From: JADLHS01 sp039806955
Lineage (GTDB): Bacteria; Verrucomicrobiota; Verrucomicrobiia; Limisphaerales; JADLHS01
Reading direction: 5' to 3'
Length of the DNA stretch: 64,000 bases
Assembly (NCBI GenBank): GCA_039806955.1
Contig: JBDHQI010000001.1
Location: 173,315-237,314, forward strand
Shown here: positions 44,187 through 54,000 of the stretch, one piece after another
Layout: each line of letters starts with the position of its first letter
Position numbering within the stretch: the stretch's first letter is position 1
Notes under the pieces: generated by a model
What the model was told of the DNA's origin: nothing
Databases searched by the model: none
What the model saw: only the letters and a program-made list of their open reading frames with translations
Translations under genes and position numbers: made by a program

Positions 44187-44513
44187 GCTTTGAGTAGTGG
44201 TGAGGCGGCGACGAAACTTTGCCGCCGCGCCCACGGTTCATGTTGTGTGTGCAGACCTGGGCCGCAATTTCGGTTGGCCGATTCTGATTGCTGGCTGCAT
44301 CGCGCATCAATTTACGACACCGCAGGTTTGAATGTTTCAGCACAGCCAGGTGCGAGAGCCAGTGCCTTCAGGGTTCCTGATTGAAGGGGCAAGGTTGGTT
44401 TGGGGTTTCTCATTCGCCAGCCGGGATTTCACCAAATGTCACGAGGCTTCACAAGGAGGTTTCCGGACATTTTCACTGGGTAACGGGTTACTGGGTGGCA
44501 GAGGCAGACGGGC
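44187..44513. other. Intergenic region with the second 47-bp repeat
   Basis: No gene is seen between the ROK gene start and the fragment cluster. It should contain the promoter of the sugar operon. The 47-bp repeat copy B occupies 44410-44456. Confidence 0.5.
44410..44456. repeat. 47-bp dispersed repeat, copy B
   Basis: It matches 37906-37952 with a single a/g difference and the same orientation. It marks the left border of a stretch of gene fragments. Confidence 0.7.
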
Positions 44514-44645
44514 ATGACACTGGAACGAATGTTAGACGAACTGTTGGGACTCAAATGGCGTGTGCGCGAATGTGCCTTCCACAAGGACCAAGGTCAGGTG
44601 GAACTACACATCGAACACCCCGATGCGATCTGGAAACTGGAGTAA
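44514..44645 (+). pseudogene. Possible transposase fragment (ISL3-like start)
   Basis: A 43-codon frame reads MTLERMLDELLGLKWRVREC, then AFHKDQGQVELHIEHPDAIW, and stops. The first 40 residues of ISL3-type transposases have a similar pattern (LLGL-x-x-x-x-V...V-x-x-x-I), followed by a zinc-ribbon that is missing here. The assignment is tentative. Confidence 0.35.
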
Positions 44646-44683
44646 TGACCCCAGTGTGGGAGCGGAAGCCAAAGGCGCACAAG

Positions 44684-44878
44684 TCATGAACGAAGAGTGC
44701 GAGCCGCACATCCATCGGACCACGTGCCCATGCCCATGCCCATGCCCATGGCCGATGCAGCCGGGGTGATGAGCATGGCGATGACCAGCACGATGCCGAT
44801 CGTCTGGATGGAGACGACGATGGCGAGGGCAAGGAGGATGAGGAGGTAGTTGAGGATACGGTCCGGAAGAGCGAGCAC
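44684..44878 (-). pseudogene. Fragment of a metal ABC transporter permease (ABC-3 / ZnuB type)
   Basis: The frame contains RILNYLLILLALAIVVSIQT and then IGIVLVIAMLITPAA, the characteristic helix pair of ZnuB/MntB-type permeases (VSIQTVG-x-LLV-x-AMLITPAA). After ITPAA it runs into GMGMGMG, encoded by four CCCATG units, and ends soon after. Only about 45 of 270 residues are present, with no start or downstream half. Confidence 0.65.
44727..44750. repeat. Four tandem CCCATG hexamers
   Basis: The sequence cccatg is repeated four times without interruption, followed by a G. It lies inside the broken ABC-permease fragment and translates as Gly-Met repeats on the minus strand. It is probably a replication-slippage product. 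Confidence 0.8.
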
Positions 44879-45016
44879 GCGGGTCGGAGCAGGTGAACAG
44901 CAGGTCTTTGCACGGCGTCAAGGTGACCAGGCAGGTGGTGGTGGCGATGGCGCCGAGTTTTTCGAGGTCGAGGGGAAATGATGTGATATTTGGACGGATG
45001 ATGTAAGAATGACAGC

Positions 45017-45182
45017 ATGACACGGACGCAGATTCAGTTGCCGGATGATTTGCATCGTCGGGCCAAGGCCTTTGCGGCGGAGCGAGAGCTGTCCTTGGCC
45101 GAGGTGGCGCGGCGGGGGGATTGAGATGTTTTTGGATCGCTACCCGGAGGCCGGGGAAGCCGCCGGGGTGTGGTCCGGGTGA
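45017..45182 (+). pseudogene. Ribbon-helix-helix antitoxin gene with a frameshift
   Basis: The frame from 45017 reads MTRTQIQLPDDLHRRAKAFA and continues AERELSLAEVARRGD-stop. This is the N terminus of a CopG/VapB-type ribbon-helix-helix antitoxin. A run of six G at 45113-45118 carries one base too many; in the next frame the protein continues GIEMFLDRYPEAGEA to a stop at 45182, the natural continuation of such antitoxins. No toxin gene follows. Confidence 0.6.
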
Positions 45183-45388
45183 TCGACGCCTTGCAGGTGA
45201 TCGAAGAGCTGATCCGCGTGGCACGCGACCTCCGCGACGAACCCGAGGACGGACTGACCAAAGAAGAGGCGGCGTTCTACGACGCGCTGGCCGACAGTCT
45301 GTTCACTCTGACGGGGGCGGCGTCAACCAACGCCTGCGCCGCCGTTACGGTGTGGACTCTGTCCGTCTCCGGTGGAAGGATCTATTAG
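45170..45388 (+). pseudogene. Fragment of Type I restriction subunit HsdR C terminus
   Basis: The frame reads VRVIDALQVIEELIRVARDL and DGLTKEEAAFYDALADS. This matches the C-terminal helical region of HsdR proteins, where a helix A-x-x-VIEELI-x-x-A-x-x-x-R is followed by GL-[TS]-x-x-E-x-AFYDAL. Only about 45 residues remain and the rest of the Type I system is absent. Confidence 0.55.
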
Positions 45389-45687
45389 CCGGAACGATGC
45401 CGTTGGTCCAGGGGGAACGGCCCACTTGGCCGTTCTGGGCGGCAGGTTGCCGCCCAGCCGAGCGCACGGAGATCGCACATCATTGGGTTCGCACTCTTTG
45501 CGTTCGGCTATCGGGCTGGCAGCCCGTTCCACCCAAACTCCAATCGAATCGTCCCGGATTAGCGATGATGGAAACGACGATCAGCCGCTCCGCACCGTTT
45601 GCATCACCGCCGACCTCTATGTCGAATCGGTGGTTGCTTTGCCCTTTACGGTTATACCAAGCGATAAAGCACCGCCAGGGAGCATCT
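45389..45687. repeat. GC-rich palindromic intergenic repeats
   Basis: The block holds gaacggcccacttggccgttc, gggcggcaggttgccgccc and cgggctggcagcccg, three separate hairpins in 130 bp. They may be REP-like units or terminators. No gene is seen. Confidence 0.5.
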
Positions 45688-47124
45688 CTATTGCTGAGGT
45701 GCATTTGGCCTTAAGGCGGCGCGCAAAGCATCGCGCAGTCTTTGTTCGCCGCCCGGAGTCGTCCAGCACCACCCATCGAGGTTGTCGTCCTTCTCCGCGA
45801 ACGCAACATCGGTGGCGATGTATCCGGGCGCGCATTCACCGTAACCCATCGTGAGCACGAAGGAATCGGGACAGAGTTGTTGGGCGAACAGTTGAAACTC
45901 GACGAACGATTCCGCCGGCAATAGCGCCAGTTTTGCCACCCCGAAATCAATCACCGGCAGGTCCAGTTTCTCGCCGGAAGCGACGCGTTGCCGCCAGCTT
46001 AATCCCAGCGCCGCCAGGCATTTCTCACTGGGCTTGGATTCATTCGTGAGCGTCTGCCAAAGCTCCGGCACGGTGAATCCCGTATCGTTGCGCGGCTGCA
46101 GTTCCAGCGGCACGCAGCGAAAATCCACCCTGGTCAATGGCAGCCGCCGTGTGTTGTGCCACGCCGCGACCATGCCGTCGTAAATCCGCCCGGCCAGCAC
46201 GGGACGATTTGTTGGCGTGCCGTCATTGTATTTTCCCGCCGTGATATTGCCGCTGCAGCCCGAAGCGTAGATTTGGAAAATGCCTGGATCATCCGCCTGC
46301 CGTCTTCGCCGGGCCAGGCCCACAAAATCATCCGAAACACTCCCTGTGCCGTAGAAACTCATCGGATGCACCGCATAAACGTGAAGCGCCACCAGGGGTT
46401 GGTCGCCGTCCCAAAAGCTAAGGGTCTTGAGCATCGGATCAATCGTCCCTTCCGGCGCATGTTTGGCGTCTGCATCGCTCTTCATGCTGCTACGGGCGAA
46501 GGACATCCTGCCATCGGGTCGTAAGTAGCGACGATTGCTGGCGACCTTTTCCACCTTCGCTTCGCCAACGCCAAAATGCGTGACACGCCGGGGGTGTCGC
46601 AGGGCCGCGCGCAAGGCGGCGGCTACGCGTTGCACGGCTTCCTCGTGAAACTCGAGATCGCACACCCTTGCGTCCACGCCCGCGGCTTCGAGTAATCGTT
46701 CTGCGGCGAGATCAGTGACCGGCGCGTCGTGAACGTGGGTGGCGGTGACGAGGACACGATTTTTCTCCGTTCCCGCGGTCTGCGCGAGTACCTCCCGCCA
46801 GCGGTCGTACGAATCGTTCCGCAATTCGCACCACTCGACCGCAACGACCACCAATGGCTTCGCAGCACCCAGCAACACGAAGCCTCGCGCGGAAAGAGGA
46901 TCCTTGATTTCCTTCGCCGGCGGCCGCAGGCCTCCGAGGAGTGGGTGACCGATGGGGACGGTGACATCCGCGGCAAACGTCGCAATCTGGAAGTTCGCCG
47001 GCTTGCTTCCCGCCGCCGGTTGTCGGCAGCCTGAGAACAAACCCACCCCCAAGGCGACTCCGAGGGCGACGATCCCGATTCGTTGGCTGACTGGATGTAA
47101 TCGTGACAGCATATTATTTAGCAT
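45688..47124 (-). CDS. Neutral/alkaline ceramidase-like lipoprotein
   Basis: The product has 478 residues from MLNNMLSRLHPVSQ, with a hydrophobic signal and lipobox LFSGC, so it is anchored in a membrane. The mature part starts FQIATFAADVTVPIGHPLLG, like the N-terminal domain of PF04734 (neutral/alkaline non-lysosomal ceramidase), and includes VLVTATHVHDAP (metal-site His), HVYAVHPMSFYG, and the nucleophile-like YASGCSGNITAGKYN. Verrucomicrobia and Planctomycetes encode many such proteins without sphingolipid context, so the true substrate may be another amide. The start could also be 47112. Confidence 0.82.
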   Translation of the reverse strand: MLNNMLSRLHPVSQRIGIVALGVALGVGLFSGCRQPAAGSKPANFQIATFAADVTVPIGHPLLGGLRPPAKEIKDPLSARGFVLLGAAKPLVVVAVEWCELRNDSYDRWREVLAQTAGTEKNRVLVTATHVHDAPVTDLAAERLLEAAGVDARVCDLEFHEEAVQRVAAALRAALRHPRRVTHFGVGEAKVEKVASNRRYLRPDGRMSFARSSMKSDADAKHAPEGTIDPMLKTLSFWDGDQPLVALHVYAVHPMSFYGTGSVSDDFVGLARRRRQADDPGIFQIYASGCSGNITAGKYNDGTPTNRPVLAGRIYDGMVAAWHNTRRLPLTRVDFRCVPLELQPRNDTGFTVPELWQTLTNESKPSEKCLAALGLSWRQRVASGEKLDLPVIDFGVAKLALLPAESFVEFQLFAQQLCPDSFVLTMGYGECAPGYIATDVAFAEKDDNLDGWCWTTPGGEQRLRDALRAALRPNAPQQ

Positions 47125-47148
47125 TTTCCCCGAAGACCAGGTGTCCAT

Positions 47149-47529
47149 CTGGAGGCTTTATTTATTTTGCATCGTGCCATCAGACTGGCGATGCCTTCCA
47201 TTGCCCGCTTCGTCATGGCAGATCCTGGGAACACGCCCCTTTGCCTCAGAACCCGAGAACGGCTTGGGTCCATTCCAGCGCGGCTCATATCACATTACTG
47301 CGCGCGATGCCGGGTCGGCGACGAGGGATTGATGGTTTTGCCTGCGCCAGCAGAATCCACTCCGATTGTAATGTCGCCATGAAGCATGGCACTGCTGGCG
47401 GTAATCGTCAGCAGTGCCATCAACGTCGAATCCGGCCACGAACCCATGATACCTGAACATCTCAACCACGCATGGCTTTCCCATTCCACCCTCCGCCTCC
47501 ACGTTGAGTCGGCGGGTTATCTTCGACGG
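47149..47529. other. Intergenic region
   Basis: No convincing gene. It holds one strong inverted repeat (see 47386-47420) and the upstream region of the ceramidase-like gene. Confidence 0.5.
47386..47420. terminator. Perfect 12-bp inverted repeat, possible terminator
   Basis: atggcactgctg and cagcagtgccat form a perfect 12-bp stem with an 11-nt loop, 110 bp downstream of the stop of the large secreted protein gene. No T-tract follows on the minus strand, so factor-independent termination is uncertain; it may be an mRNA-stabilising hairpin. Confidence 0.4.
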
Positions 47530-49605
47530 TCAGGGATAGACCAGCCGATAAAACACCGCTCCATTGGCCGGATCTACGGTCAGAATGACGCGATTGGTTG
47601 TGGCCGAGTCAGGCACGGTGAACCAATTGCTGCTCATACCCACATCAATCGAGTTGGTCTGGCCTTCCAGCCGCCAGCCAATTTGATCCGCCGGCCAGGA
47701 AATATCCAACTGATCTCCAGTGATCGAGTAGGTCAGGTTGGTCGGAGTCGTGTTAATTGACGACTGGACGATCTGAATCGTGCCATTCGCCAGACCGCTC
47801 GTGTCCCAAGCCAGTCCGACAGGCAGCACTGGCAGACTGGTCTCGGTAAACGAGCCGTCGCAGGCTGCGGCATCAAACAGCTTCACCACGGCGCCGTTGG
47901 TCGCCGCGCCGATACCCCCGACGTTGAGTACTGTCAGCGTGCCGTCATACGTGACGCTCGTTAATCCAACCACCTGATCTCCCGACAAGCTATCCAAGTC
48001 CACCTCAAATGTACTGCTGCTTCCGCTGTCCAGCACGAGGCTATTGCTTATACTCAACGTGCCAATGGGCAAGCCGGGGGCGAGGCTCGTCAATACCGTC
48101 ACCGGCCCCAGAACGGCGCCGTTGCCCACGAGCGTGCCCACCGTGGCCATGCCGGTATTGGCAACCGTGCCGCTGTCCACATTGAGCGTATCCACCGTGA
48201 GCGTGCCCCCCACCGTGAGCGTGCCGTTATCAAGATTGATGCTGCTGGCGGCATCGAAGCCGTCGGCATTGTTCTCCATAATGCTATTCGCCACCGTCAC
48301 CTGGCCGCCGTCGGTGATGTTGAGGGTGCCGCTACTTGTTCCGTCAGCACCGCCCGCGTCGCCACCGATGGTCATGTCGGCGACGAGCAGCACGGCATTT
48401 GACTGGACGTTGACCGTTCCTGTGGCACTGCCGCGGTTGTTCACCTCCTGCAACCCGATGTTCAAAGTCGTGGCGTCAATCGTACCAGCGGTGAAAGTCA
48501 GTGTGCCCGTGCCGTCGCCACGCCGGGAGGTATTGCCGCTGCCCATGTTCCGACCCACGATCAGATTGTTCACCAGCGCGTCCACCGTGCCGCCGGTCAG
48601 GTCCAGCGTTCCGGTGGCCGATCGGGACGCGGCGGAATTGCCGTCGGTTGTACATTCAATGCTGTCCCCAATGCCAATCGTTTCCACCCGGCTGACGCCG
48701 TCAATGCCGCGCAGCAACAGCGTAGGATTGGAGTCCAGAACGGCCGGTTGGAAGTTCACGGTGCCGGTGCTGCCGCGGTACGCGCCGATCTTCAGGTAAT
48801 CCAACCGGATGAAATTGGTCACGCCCAACTGCAGCAGCCCATCATCCGCCGTCTGTCCCGAGTAGCCGGTGTGAACGCCCACCATGATTCCGCCGACGGT
48901 CCCGATTTGCGGCGTGGCACAAATGATCATGTTGGTCCTGGCCAGCAGCAGGATGCCGCGCGAGGTGCTGGACGCTCCAGTTGCGTGAGAACCGACGCGG
49001 ATCACGCCTCCGCCATAGTTGAAGTTGTCCAATCCGGACATGTCGAGCGTCATGCTGTTGCCGGTATTGCCGAGCGCGCCCCGGTACCAGACATCAAAAA
49101 ACGTGCCGGGGCCGCCGCTGCCATTATCGGCGACCGGATTTTCCATGTTGCCCGCGGTCAGAGTGGCGCCGCCCGTCCCCAGGATGGTCCAGTAGCCGAT
49201 TTGATCCGCGGCGGTTGCAGTTGGAGGGAGGGCGCCCACGATGTCATCGTCATTGGGGGTTGTGTCTGTGTGAGCGCTCAAGGTGATGCCGGGATTGATC
49301 AGGAGGGTGTGAAAGTTGATGGTCGTGCTATCCGTGAACGCCGTGTATATCAAATTATTGATTACGGTATCCGCAGTCACGATGCTGTTGACCGCGCCGA
49401 CGAGATTCGTGCTTCCCGTTGGGGTGTTGTCGAAAATTGCGTTGTCAATTTCCGTGGGTGCGGCGAGGAGGTCCCAATTGTCAGGCGTACTCCATAGCAA
49501 ATCTCCGGCGACGCCATTCCAAGTAAGGTCAGCGGCTGCCGCCATGTAGCCGGTGGCACAGAGCAGCGACAGGGATCCAAGTTGAACGAGACGTTGATAT
49601 TTCAT
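47530..49605 (-). CDS. Large secreted repeat protein, autotransporter-repeat type
   Basis: This 691-residue exported protein has a signal peptide (LVQLGSLSLLCATGYMAAAA) followed by DLTWNGVAGDLLWSTPDNWD, the start of beta-helix proteins with autotransporter-associated repeats. The body is a series of GT-L-x-[LI]-TGG-T-[VL]-like strands (ATGTLDLTGGTVDALVNNLI, GTLTFTAGTIDATTLNI). The last 70 residues (LDISWPADQIGWRLEGQTNS to NGAVFYRLVYP) form a module typical of Verrucomicrobiota secreted proteins. About 150 residues are identical to part of the giant protein at 51095-57232. A palindromic operator lies 59 bp upstream. Confidence 0.82.
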   Translation of the reverse strand: MKYQRLVQLGSLSLLCATGYMAAAADLTWNGVAGDLLWSTPDNWDLLAAPTEIDNAIFDNTPTGSTNLVGAVNSIVTADTVINNLIYTAFTDSTTINFHTLLINPGITLSAHTDTTPNDDDIVGALPPTATAADQIGYWTILGTGGATLTAGNMENPVADNGSGGPGTFFDVWYRGALGNTGNSMTLDMSGLDNFNYGGGVIRVGSHATGASSTSRGILLLARTNMIICATPQIGTVGGIMVGVHTGYSGQTADDGLLQLGVTNFIRLDYLKIGAYRGSTGTVNFQPAVLDSNPTLLLRGIDGVSRVETIGIGDSIECTTDGNSAASRSATGTLDLTGGTVDALVNNLIVGRNMGSGNTSRRGDGTGTLTFTAGTIDATTLNIGLQEVNNRGSATGTVNVQSNAVLLVADMTIGGDAGGADGTSSGTLNITDGGQVTVANSIMENNADGFDAASSINLDNGTLTVGGTLTVDTLNVDSGTVANTGMATVGTLVGNGAVLGPVTVLTSLAPGLPIGTLSISNSLVLDSGSSSTFEVDLDSLSGDQVVGLTSVTYDGTLTVLNVGGIGAATNGAVVKLFDAAACDGSFTETSLPVLPVGLAWDTSGLANGTIQIVQSSINTTPTNLTYSITGDQLDISWPADQIGWRLEGQTNSIDVGMSSNWFTVPDSATTNRVILTVDPANGAVFYRLVYP
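48755..49197 (-). repeat. 443-bp segment identical to 52560-53002
   Basis: By eye every base matches the segment in the giant gene at an offset of 3805 bp; similarity continues more weakly on both sides. The orientation is the same. A recent gene conversion or duplication is the simplest explanation. Confidence 0.85.
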
Positions 49606-49663
49606 AGTGATAATTAGTTTGTGGTCACGCGCGAAGTCTAGTGTGACGCTCCGGCCCGTCCAG

Positions 49664-49679
49664 TCGGCAAAACTGCCGA
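49664..49679. promoter_or_regulatory. Palindromic operator 1, TCGGCA-AAAC-TGCCGA
   Basis: A perfect 6-bp inverted repeat with a 4-bp spacer, 59 bp upstream of the start at 49605. Inverted repeats of this size are typical targets of NarL/LuxR-type response regulators, one of which is encoded at 58227. Confidence 0.6.
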
Positions 49680-50204
49680 TGTCGTCTCACTCCTTCAATG
49701 CCAGCACGAGTGGGCGATTTTTTTGAACCGTGTTCCCGTCCCGAGTTTATTGCAGGTTGAACTGCTCCAAAGCTGGAAGGCCCGACCGGCAAGGCGATGT
49801 CATGCGGTCGCTGCACCACTCCAAATCCGGACGAGAAACTTCATTGTCTTTTGCCGGATGGGAGGCTCCCGTCACCGCGGGTTTCTGTGCGAACAGTGGC
49901 GGCCCTGAAAGCGCAGGGGAAGGAGGGGAGTATGCATGATGTTTTCAAACTGCTCCTGCCTGCAACGCGTGAAGAATCATTCCTGAACAAGCGATGATTT
50001 GGCCGTCTCTGCTGGCGAGAAGGGCGCATCGTCACCGCGCCTGAAATCAGGGCGTGAGGTGGGCGCATGTAAATGGCCGTTGGTGAATGAAAGCCAGGGC
50101 TATTCATGTTGTGTCCCTTCAGGACGATCGGGGCAGTATCCGGATCCGCCACCCAGAAGGCCGGATGCTTTTTGTCTCCTTGGTAGAAGCGCCGCCTGGG
50201 CGAG

Positions 50205-50220
50205 TCGGCAGTTTTGCCGA
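50205..50220. promoter_or_regulatory. Palindromic operator 2, TCGGCA-GTTT-TGCCGA
   Basis: The same perfect inverted repeat, 44 bp upstream of the plus-strand prepilin-like gene at 50264. Confidence 0.6.
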
Positions 50221-50263
50221 TAGTGTGGGCGCCTTGGGCGCGCTATCATGCATAATCTCTAAT

Positions 50264-51040
50264 ATGAAGCCTTCCCCTGAACATGGTTCGGATCGTTCAA
50301 TCCGACGAGGTCATTTGGGCTTTACGCTGATCGAGTTGCTCGTGGTCATTGCGATCATCGCCATTCTGGCGGCGATGCTCCTGCCGGCTCTGGGTCGAGC
50401 CACGGAAAGCGCCCGACGGACCCAGTGCGTCAACAACCAGCGCCAGTGCGGCCTGGGCTGGATGATGTACGCGATGGACAACCAGGACTGGTATCCTGTC
50501 GTCCGGGGTTGGGCGGCGACCGGAGGCCAGAAAGGCAGCTATTCAGGGAATGCCGCAGTCGCTTACAATTTCGGCACCGCAACCGAGGTGACCAACCGGC
50601 CGCTCAACCAGTATGTACCGGCACTGGAGACCTGGCACTGTCCTTCAGACAAAGGGGACTACCTCTACGGCGCCAAGAACTGCTACGTCGAATACGGCAA
50701 CAGCTACTGCACGCAACACCACTATGATTCCTGGCGAACTGCCCATCTCACGGCCGATACCGACCAGAACTACGTGGGACGCGGCTCCGCTGCGCCCATC
50801 AAGTCCAGCCAGATCGCCCGCAGTCCGGCCAACAAGATCGTTCAAGGCGACTGGACCTGGGAGGAAGCCTCCTATGACCCGAACAATCCGAGGGCGGCGT
50901 GGCATAACTGGCGCGGTCAGCGTCGCCAAAACATGCTTTTTGCCGATGGGCACATCGAATACTACCGGTTTCCGCCTGAAATGGTGAATTGGGGTGGAAG
51001 ATCAAGTCCACCTCCTGATGTGAAGTTTCTTTGGTGGTAG
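50264..51040 (+). CDS. Type IV prepilin-like (pseudopilin) protein
   Basis: The 258-residue protein from MKPSPEHGSDRSIRRGHLG has the prepilin peptidase site G-FTLIE followed by a 20-residue hydrophobic helix (LLVVIAIIAILAAMLLPAL). The globular part begins ESARRTQCVNNQRQCGLGWM and contains SDKGDYLYGAKN and MLFADGHIEYYRF, the C-terminal D-G-H motif of the DUF1559/pseudopilin-like family that is hugely expanded in Planctomycetes and Verrucomicrobiota. Function in those phyla is mostly unknown. The start at 50264 was preferred to the longer frame (50087), which would place the operator inside the coding region. Confidence 0.87.
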   Translation: MKPSPEHGSDRSIRRGHLGFTLIELLVVIAIIAILAAMLLPALGRATESARRTQCVNNQRQCGLGWMMYAMDNQDWYPVVRGWAATGGQKGSYSGNAAVAYNFGTATEVTNRPLNQYVPALETWHCPSDKGDYLYGAKNCYVEYGNSYCTQHHYDSWRTAHLTADTDQNYVGRGSAAPIKSSQIARSPANKIVQGDWTWEEASYDPNNPRAAWHNWRGQRRQNMLFADGHIEYYRFPPEMVNWGGRSSPPPDVKFLWW

Positions 51041-51094
51041 CGGCAGGACCGGGCAAACAACCACGTTCTCGAAACGCTCCGCCTCTTCGACCCC

Positions 51095-54000
51095 TCAAGG
51101 ATACGCCAGCCGGAAAAAGACGCTACCCTCCGCTGGTTCAATGGGAAGCAGCAAGAGGTTGGTGCTCGTGGAATTGGGGACGGTGAACCAGTTGGTGCTG
51201 ATCCCCACACCCAGGGAGTTGGTCTGACATTCCAGCCGCCAGCCGATTTGATCCGCCGGCCAGGAAATGTCCAACACGTCGCCGGTAAGCTGAAACGTCA
51301 GGTTGGGGCGGCTGACAATTCGCAGCGTGCCGCTGGTGGCCAGGCCGCTCGTATCCCACGCCAGATCCGGTGACAACGCGGGCAGGATCAATTGGGCAAA
51401 CGTGCCGGCGAAAGCCGCCGCGCTGAACAGCTTGAGCGTGGCGCCATTGGTGGCGGCGGACGCACCGCCGAGGTTGACAACGGTCAGCGTGCCTCCGCAA
51501 ACAAGGCTGGTCAGGCCTGTCACCTTGTCGCAGGCCAGAGTGTCAAGGTTCACCTCGAAGACACTGCTGCTGATGCCCGAGAGCACCAGACTGTTGCTAA
51601 GGCTCAACGTTCCGATTCCCGTTCCGGGTGCAAGAGTGCCGTTCACGGTGACTGGACCCAGGATACGTCCCGTCCCTTCAAGGCCGGCACCGGCAGCAAC
51701 GGTGACAGGGCCGGGGCCGGTGGCGCTGCCGCTGACGTTGCCCACGCGCAATGTGCCCAGGCCGACACTTGTGCCTCCGGTATAAGTATTGGCTGCGTTC
51801 AGGGTCAACCGACCGTTGCCGAGCTTTGTCAAGCTTCCGGCACCTGCGTTGCCAATGGCGCTTCCGAAAGTCACGTTGTTCGGACCGAGGTCCAGGGTCG
51901 CTCCGCCAGTCATGAAGGTCATGCGCGCGGTCCCGGAGATATCGGAAGTGTTTCCGGAACGGTAGCGCAATGTCCCGCCGCCAAACTTCAAGTCATCCAC
52001 GGCGATAGTTGAGCCGATGGTCAGTGTGCCCCCGTTGGTCAGCGCGATGAGGCTGGAGCCGTTCGCGCCGCCTCCGTTGGCCTCCGAAAGGCTGTTGGTT
52101 ACGATCACGCTTCCGCCGTCAATGTTCAGAGTCCCTGTGCCCGTGCCGGAACCGCTGCCGACATCCCCGCCGAGCGTCAAGTTGTTGACCAACATCGTTG
52201 CGTCGCTGCGCACGTTCACGGTTCCGGTCGCGTTGCCGGCGTTGTTCGCCCCTTGAGCACCAATGGAGAGTGTCGTGACGTCAATAGTGCCCGCCGTGAA
52301 GGTCAATGTTCCCGTGCCGTTGCCCTGCCGCGAGGCGGTGCCGCTGCCCATGTTCCGACCCACGATCAGGTCGTTGATCAACGCGTCCACCGTGCCGCCG
52401 GTCAGGTCTAGCGTTCCGGTGGCCGATCGGGAGTTGCTGGAATTACCGTCGGCCGTACATTCAATGCTGTCCCCGATGCCCACCGTGGTCACGCGACTGA
52501 CGCCGTCAATGCCGCGCAGGCGGAGCGTGGGATCGGAGTCCAGAACTCCCGGTTGGAAATTCACGGTGCCGGTGCTGCCGCGGTACGCGCCGATCTTCAG
52601 GTAATCCAACCGGATGAAATTGGTCACGCCCAACTGCAGCAGCCCATCATCCGCCGTCTGTCCCGAGTAGCCGGTGTGAACGCCCACCATGATTCCGCCG
52701 ACGGTCCCGATTTGCGGCGTGGCACAAATGATCATGTTGGTCCTGGCCAGCAGCAGGATGCCGCGCGAGGTGCTGGACGCTCCAGTTGCGTGAGAACCGA
52801 CGCGGATCACGCCTCCGCCATAGTTGAAGTTGTCCAATCCGGACATGTCGAGCGTCATGCTGTTGCCGGTATTGCCGAGCGCGCCCCGGTACCAGACATC
52901 AAAAAACGTGCCGGGGCCGCCGCTGCCATTATCGGCGACCGGATTTTCCATGTTGCCCGCGGTCAGAGTGGCGCCGCCCGTCCCCAGGATGGTCCAGTAG
53001 CCCATGTCGTCCGCGTCGGTTGCAGTTGGAACCGCGCCCAAAATGTCATCGTCATTGGGGGTTGTGTCTGTGTGAGTGCTCAAGGTGATGCCGGGATTGA
53101 TCAGGGTTGTGTGGAAGTTGGTCGCAGCCGGGTTGCTGAGGGCCTGGTACATCAGGTTGCGAACTTCGGTGGTGGCATCCACAATGTTGTTAGTCACCCC
53201 GATGGAGTTCGTAGCGCCCGTATTGTCGAACATAATCTCCGTGACAACCGAGGGCGCTCGAACCGGGGTCCAGTTCGCCGCCATGCTCCAGGCATCACTG
53301 GTCGGAGAGTAACCAGTCCAGACCAACAGGCTGACAGCCTCCACGGTGATCGTCACGTTCGCCTGCGCGGATTTCAGCGGATAAAGTCCGCCGTAGCCGG
53401 CGTCCTGCACTTGCACCACCAGGTTGAAGTTGGAGCCGATATGCCCGGCGATAAGCGTGGCGTTGGCCACCGAAATGACTCCGGTTGCGGGATCGATGGT
53501 GAAAGTGCCGCCGGTATTGCCCGAAATGATTTTGTAAGTGAGCGCATCCAAAATACTGTCGCTGGCTGAGACGGTGCAGACCTCGGTTCCGGGCGTGGCG
53601 GCTTCCAGCACCGAGAAGGAGCCGCCGGAAACGACCGGGGCATAATTGATGTCCACGGGAGACAGAAACGCGCCGCTGATGATATTCGTTCCGCTCAGAC
53701 CGGGGCCGTTCCAGGCCACCTCCAGGTGATCATCGCCTGTGCCTTCCTTGTGCAGGGCCTCGAGGTAATACTTTTGTCCGGCCACGAGTCCAACCGTCGC
53801 GGATTTTTGTGAAGGGTACTTGGACCATTCCTGATAACTCGTGTAGCCGGGGACGGAAGCAATGGTAGTGGCGGAGGCTGGGTTGGTGGTGCTGCTGAAC
53901 CGCAACTCGCTCGCGTCGTCAGAAGCGAGATAGAAGGTGTACGCGCCGCTGGTTGGCGGGGTGAGGTAAGCCCGGAGCCGCGAGCCGTAGTTGTCCGCAA

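Larger units (their letters stand above)
49606..50263. other. Divergent intergenic region with two palindromic operators
   Basis: This 658-bp region separates the large secreted protein gene (minus) and the prepilin-like gene (plus). Two TCGGCA-N4-TGCCGA palindromes stand at 49664-49679 and 50205-50220, each 44-59 bp from its nearest start codon. Between them I see no gene. Confidence 0.6.

Noticed and set aside
44604..45224. A 206-codon minus-strand frame
   Set aside because: Low-complexity Pro/His/Arg-rich translation across several unrelated gene fragments.
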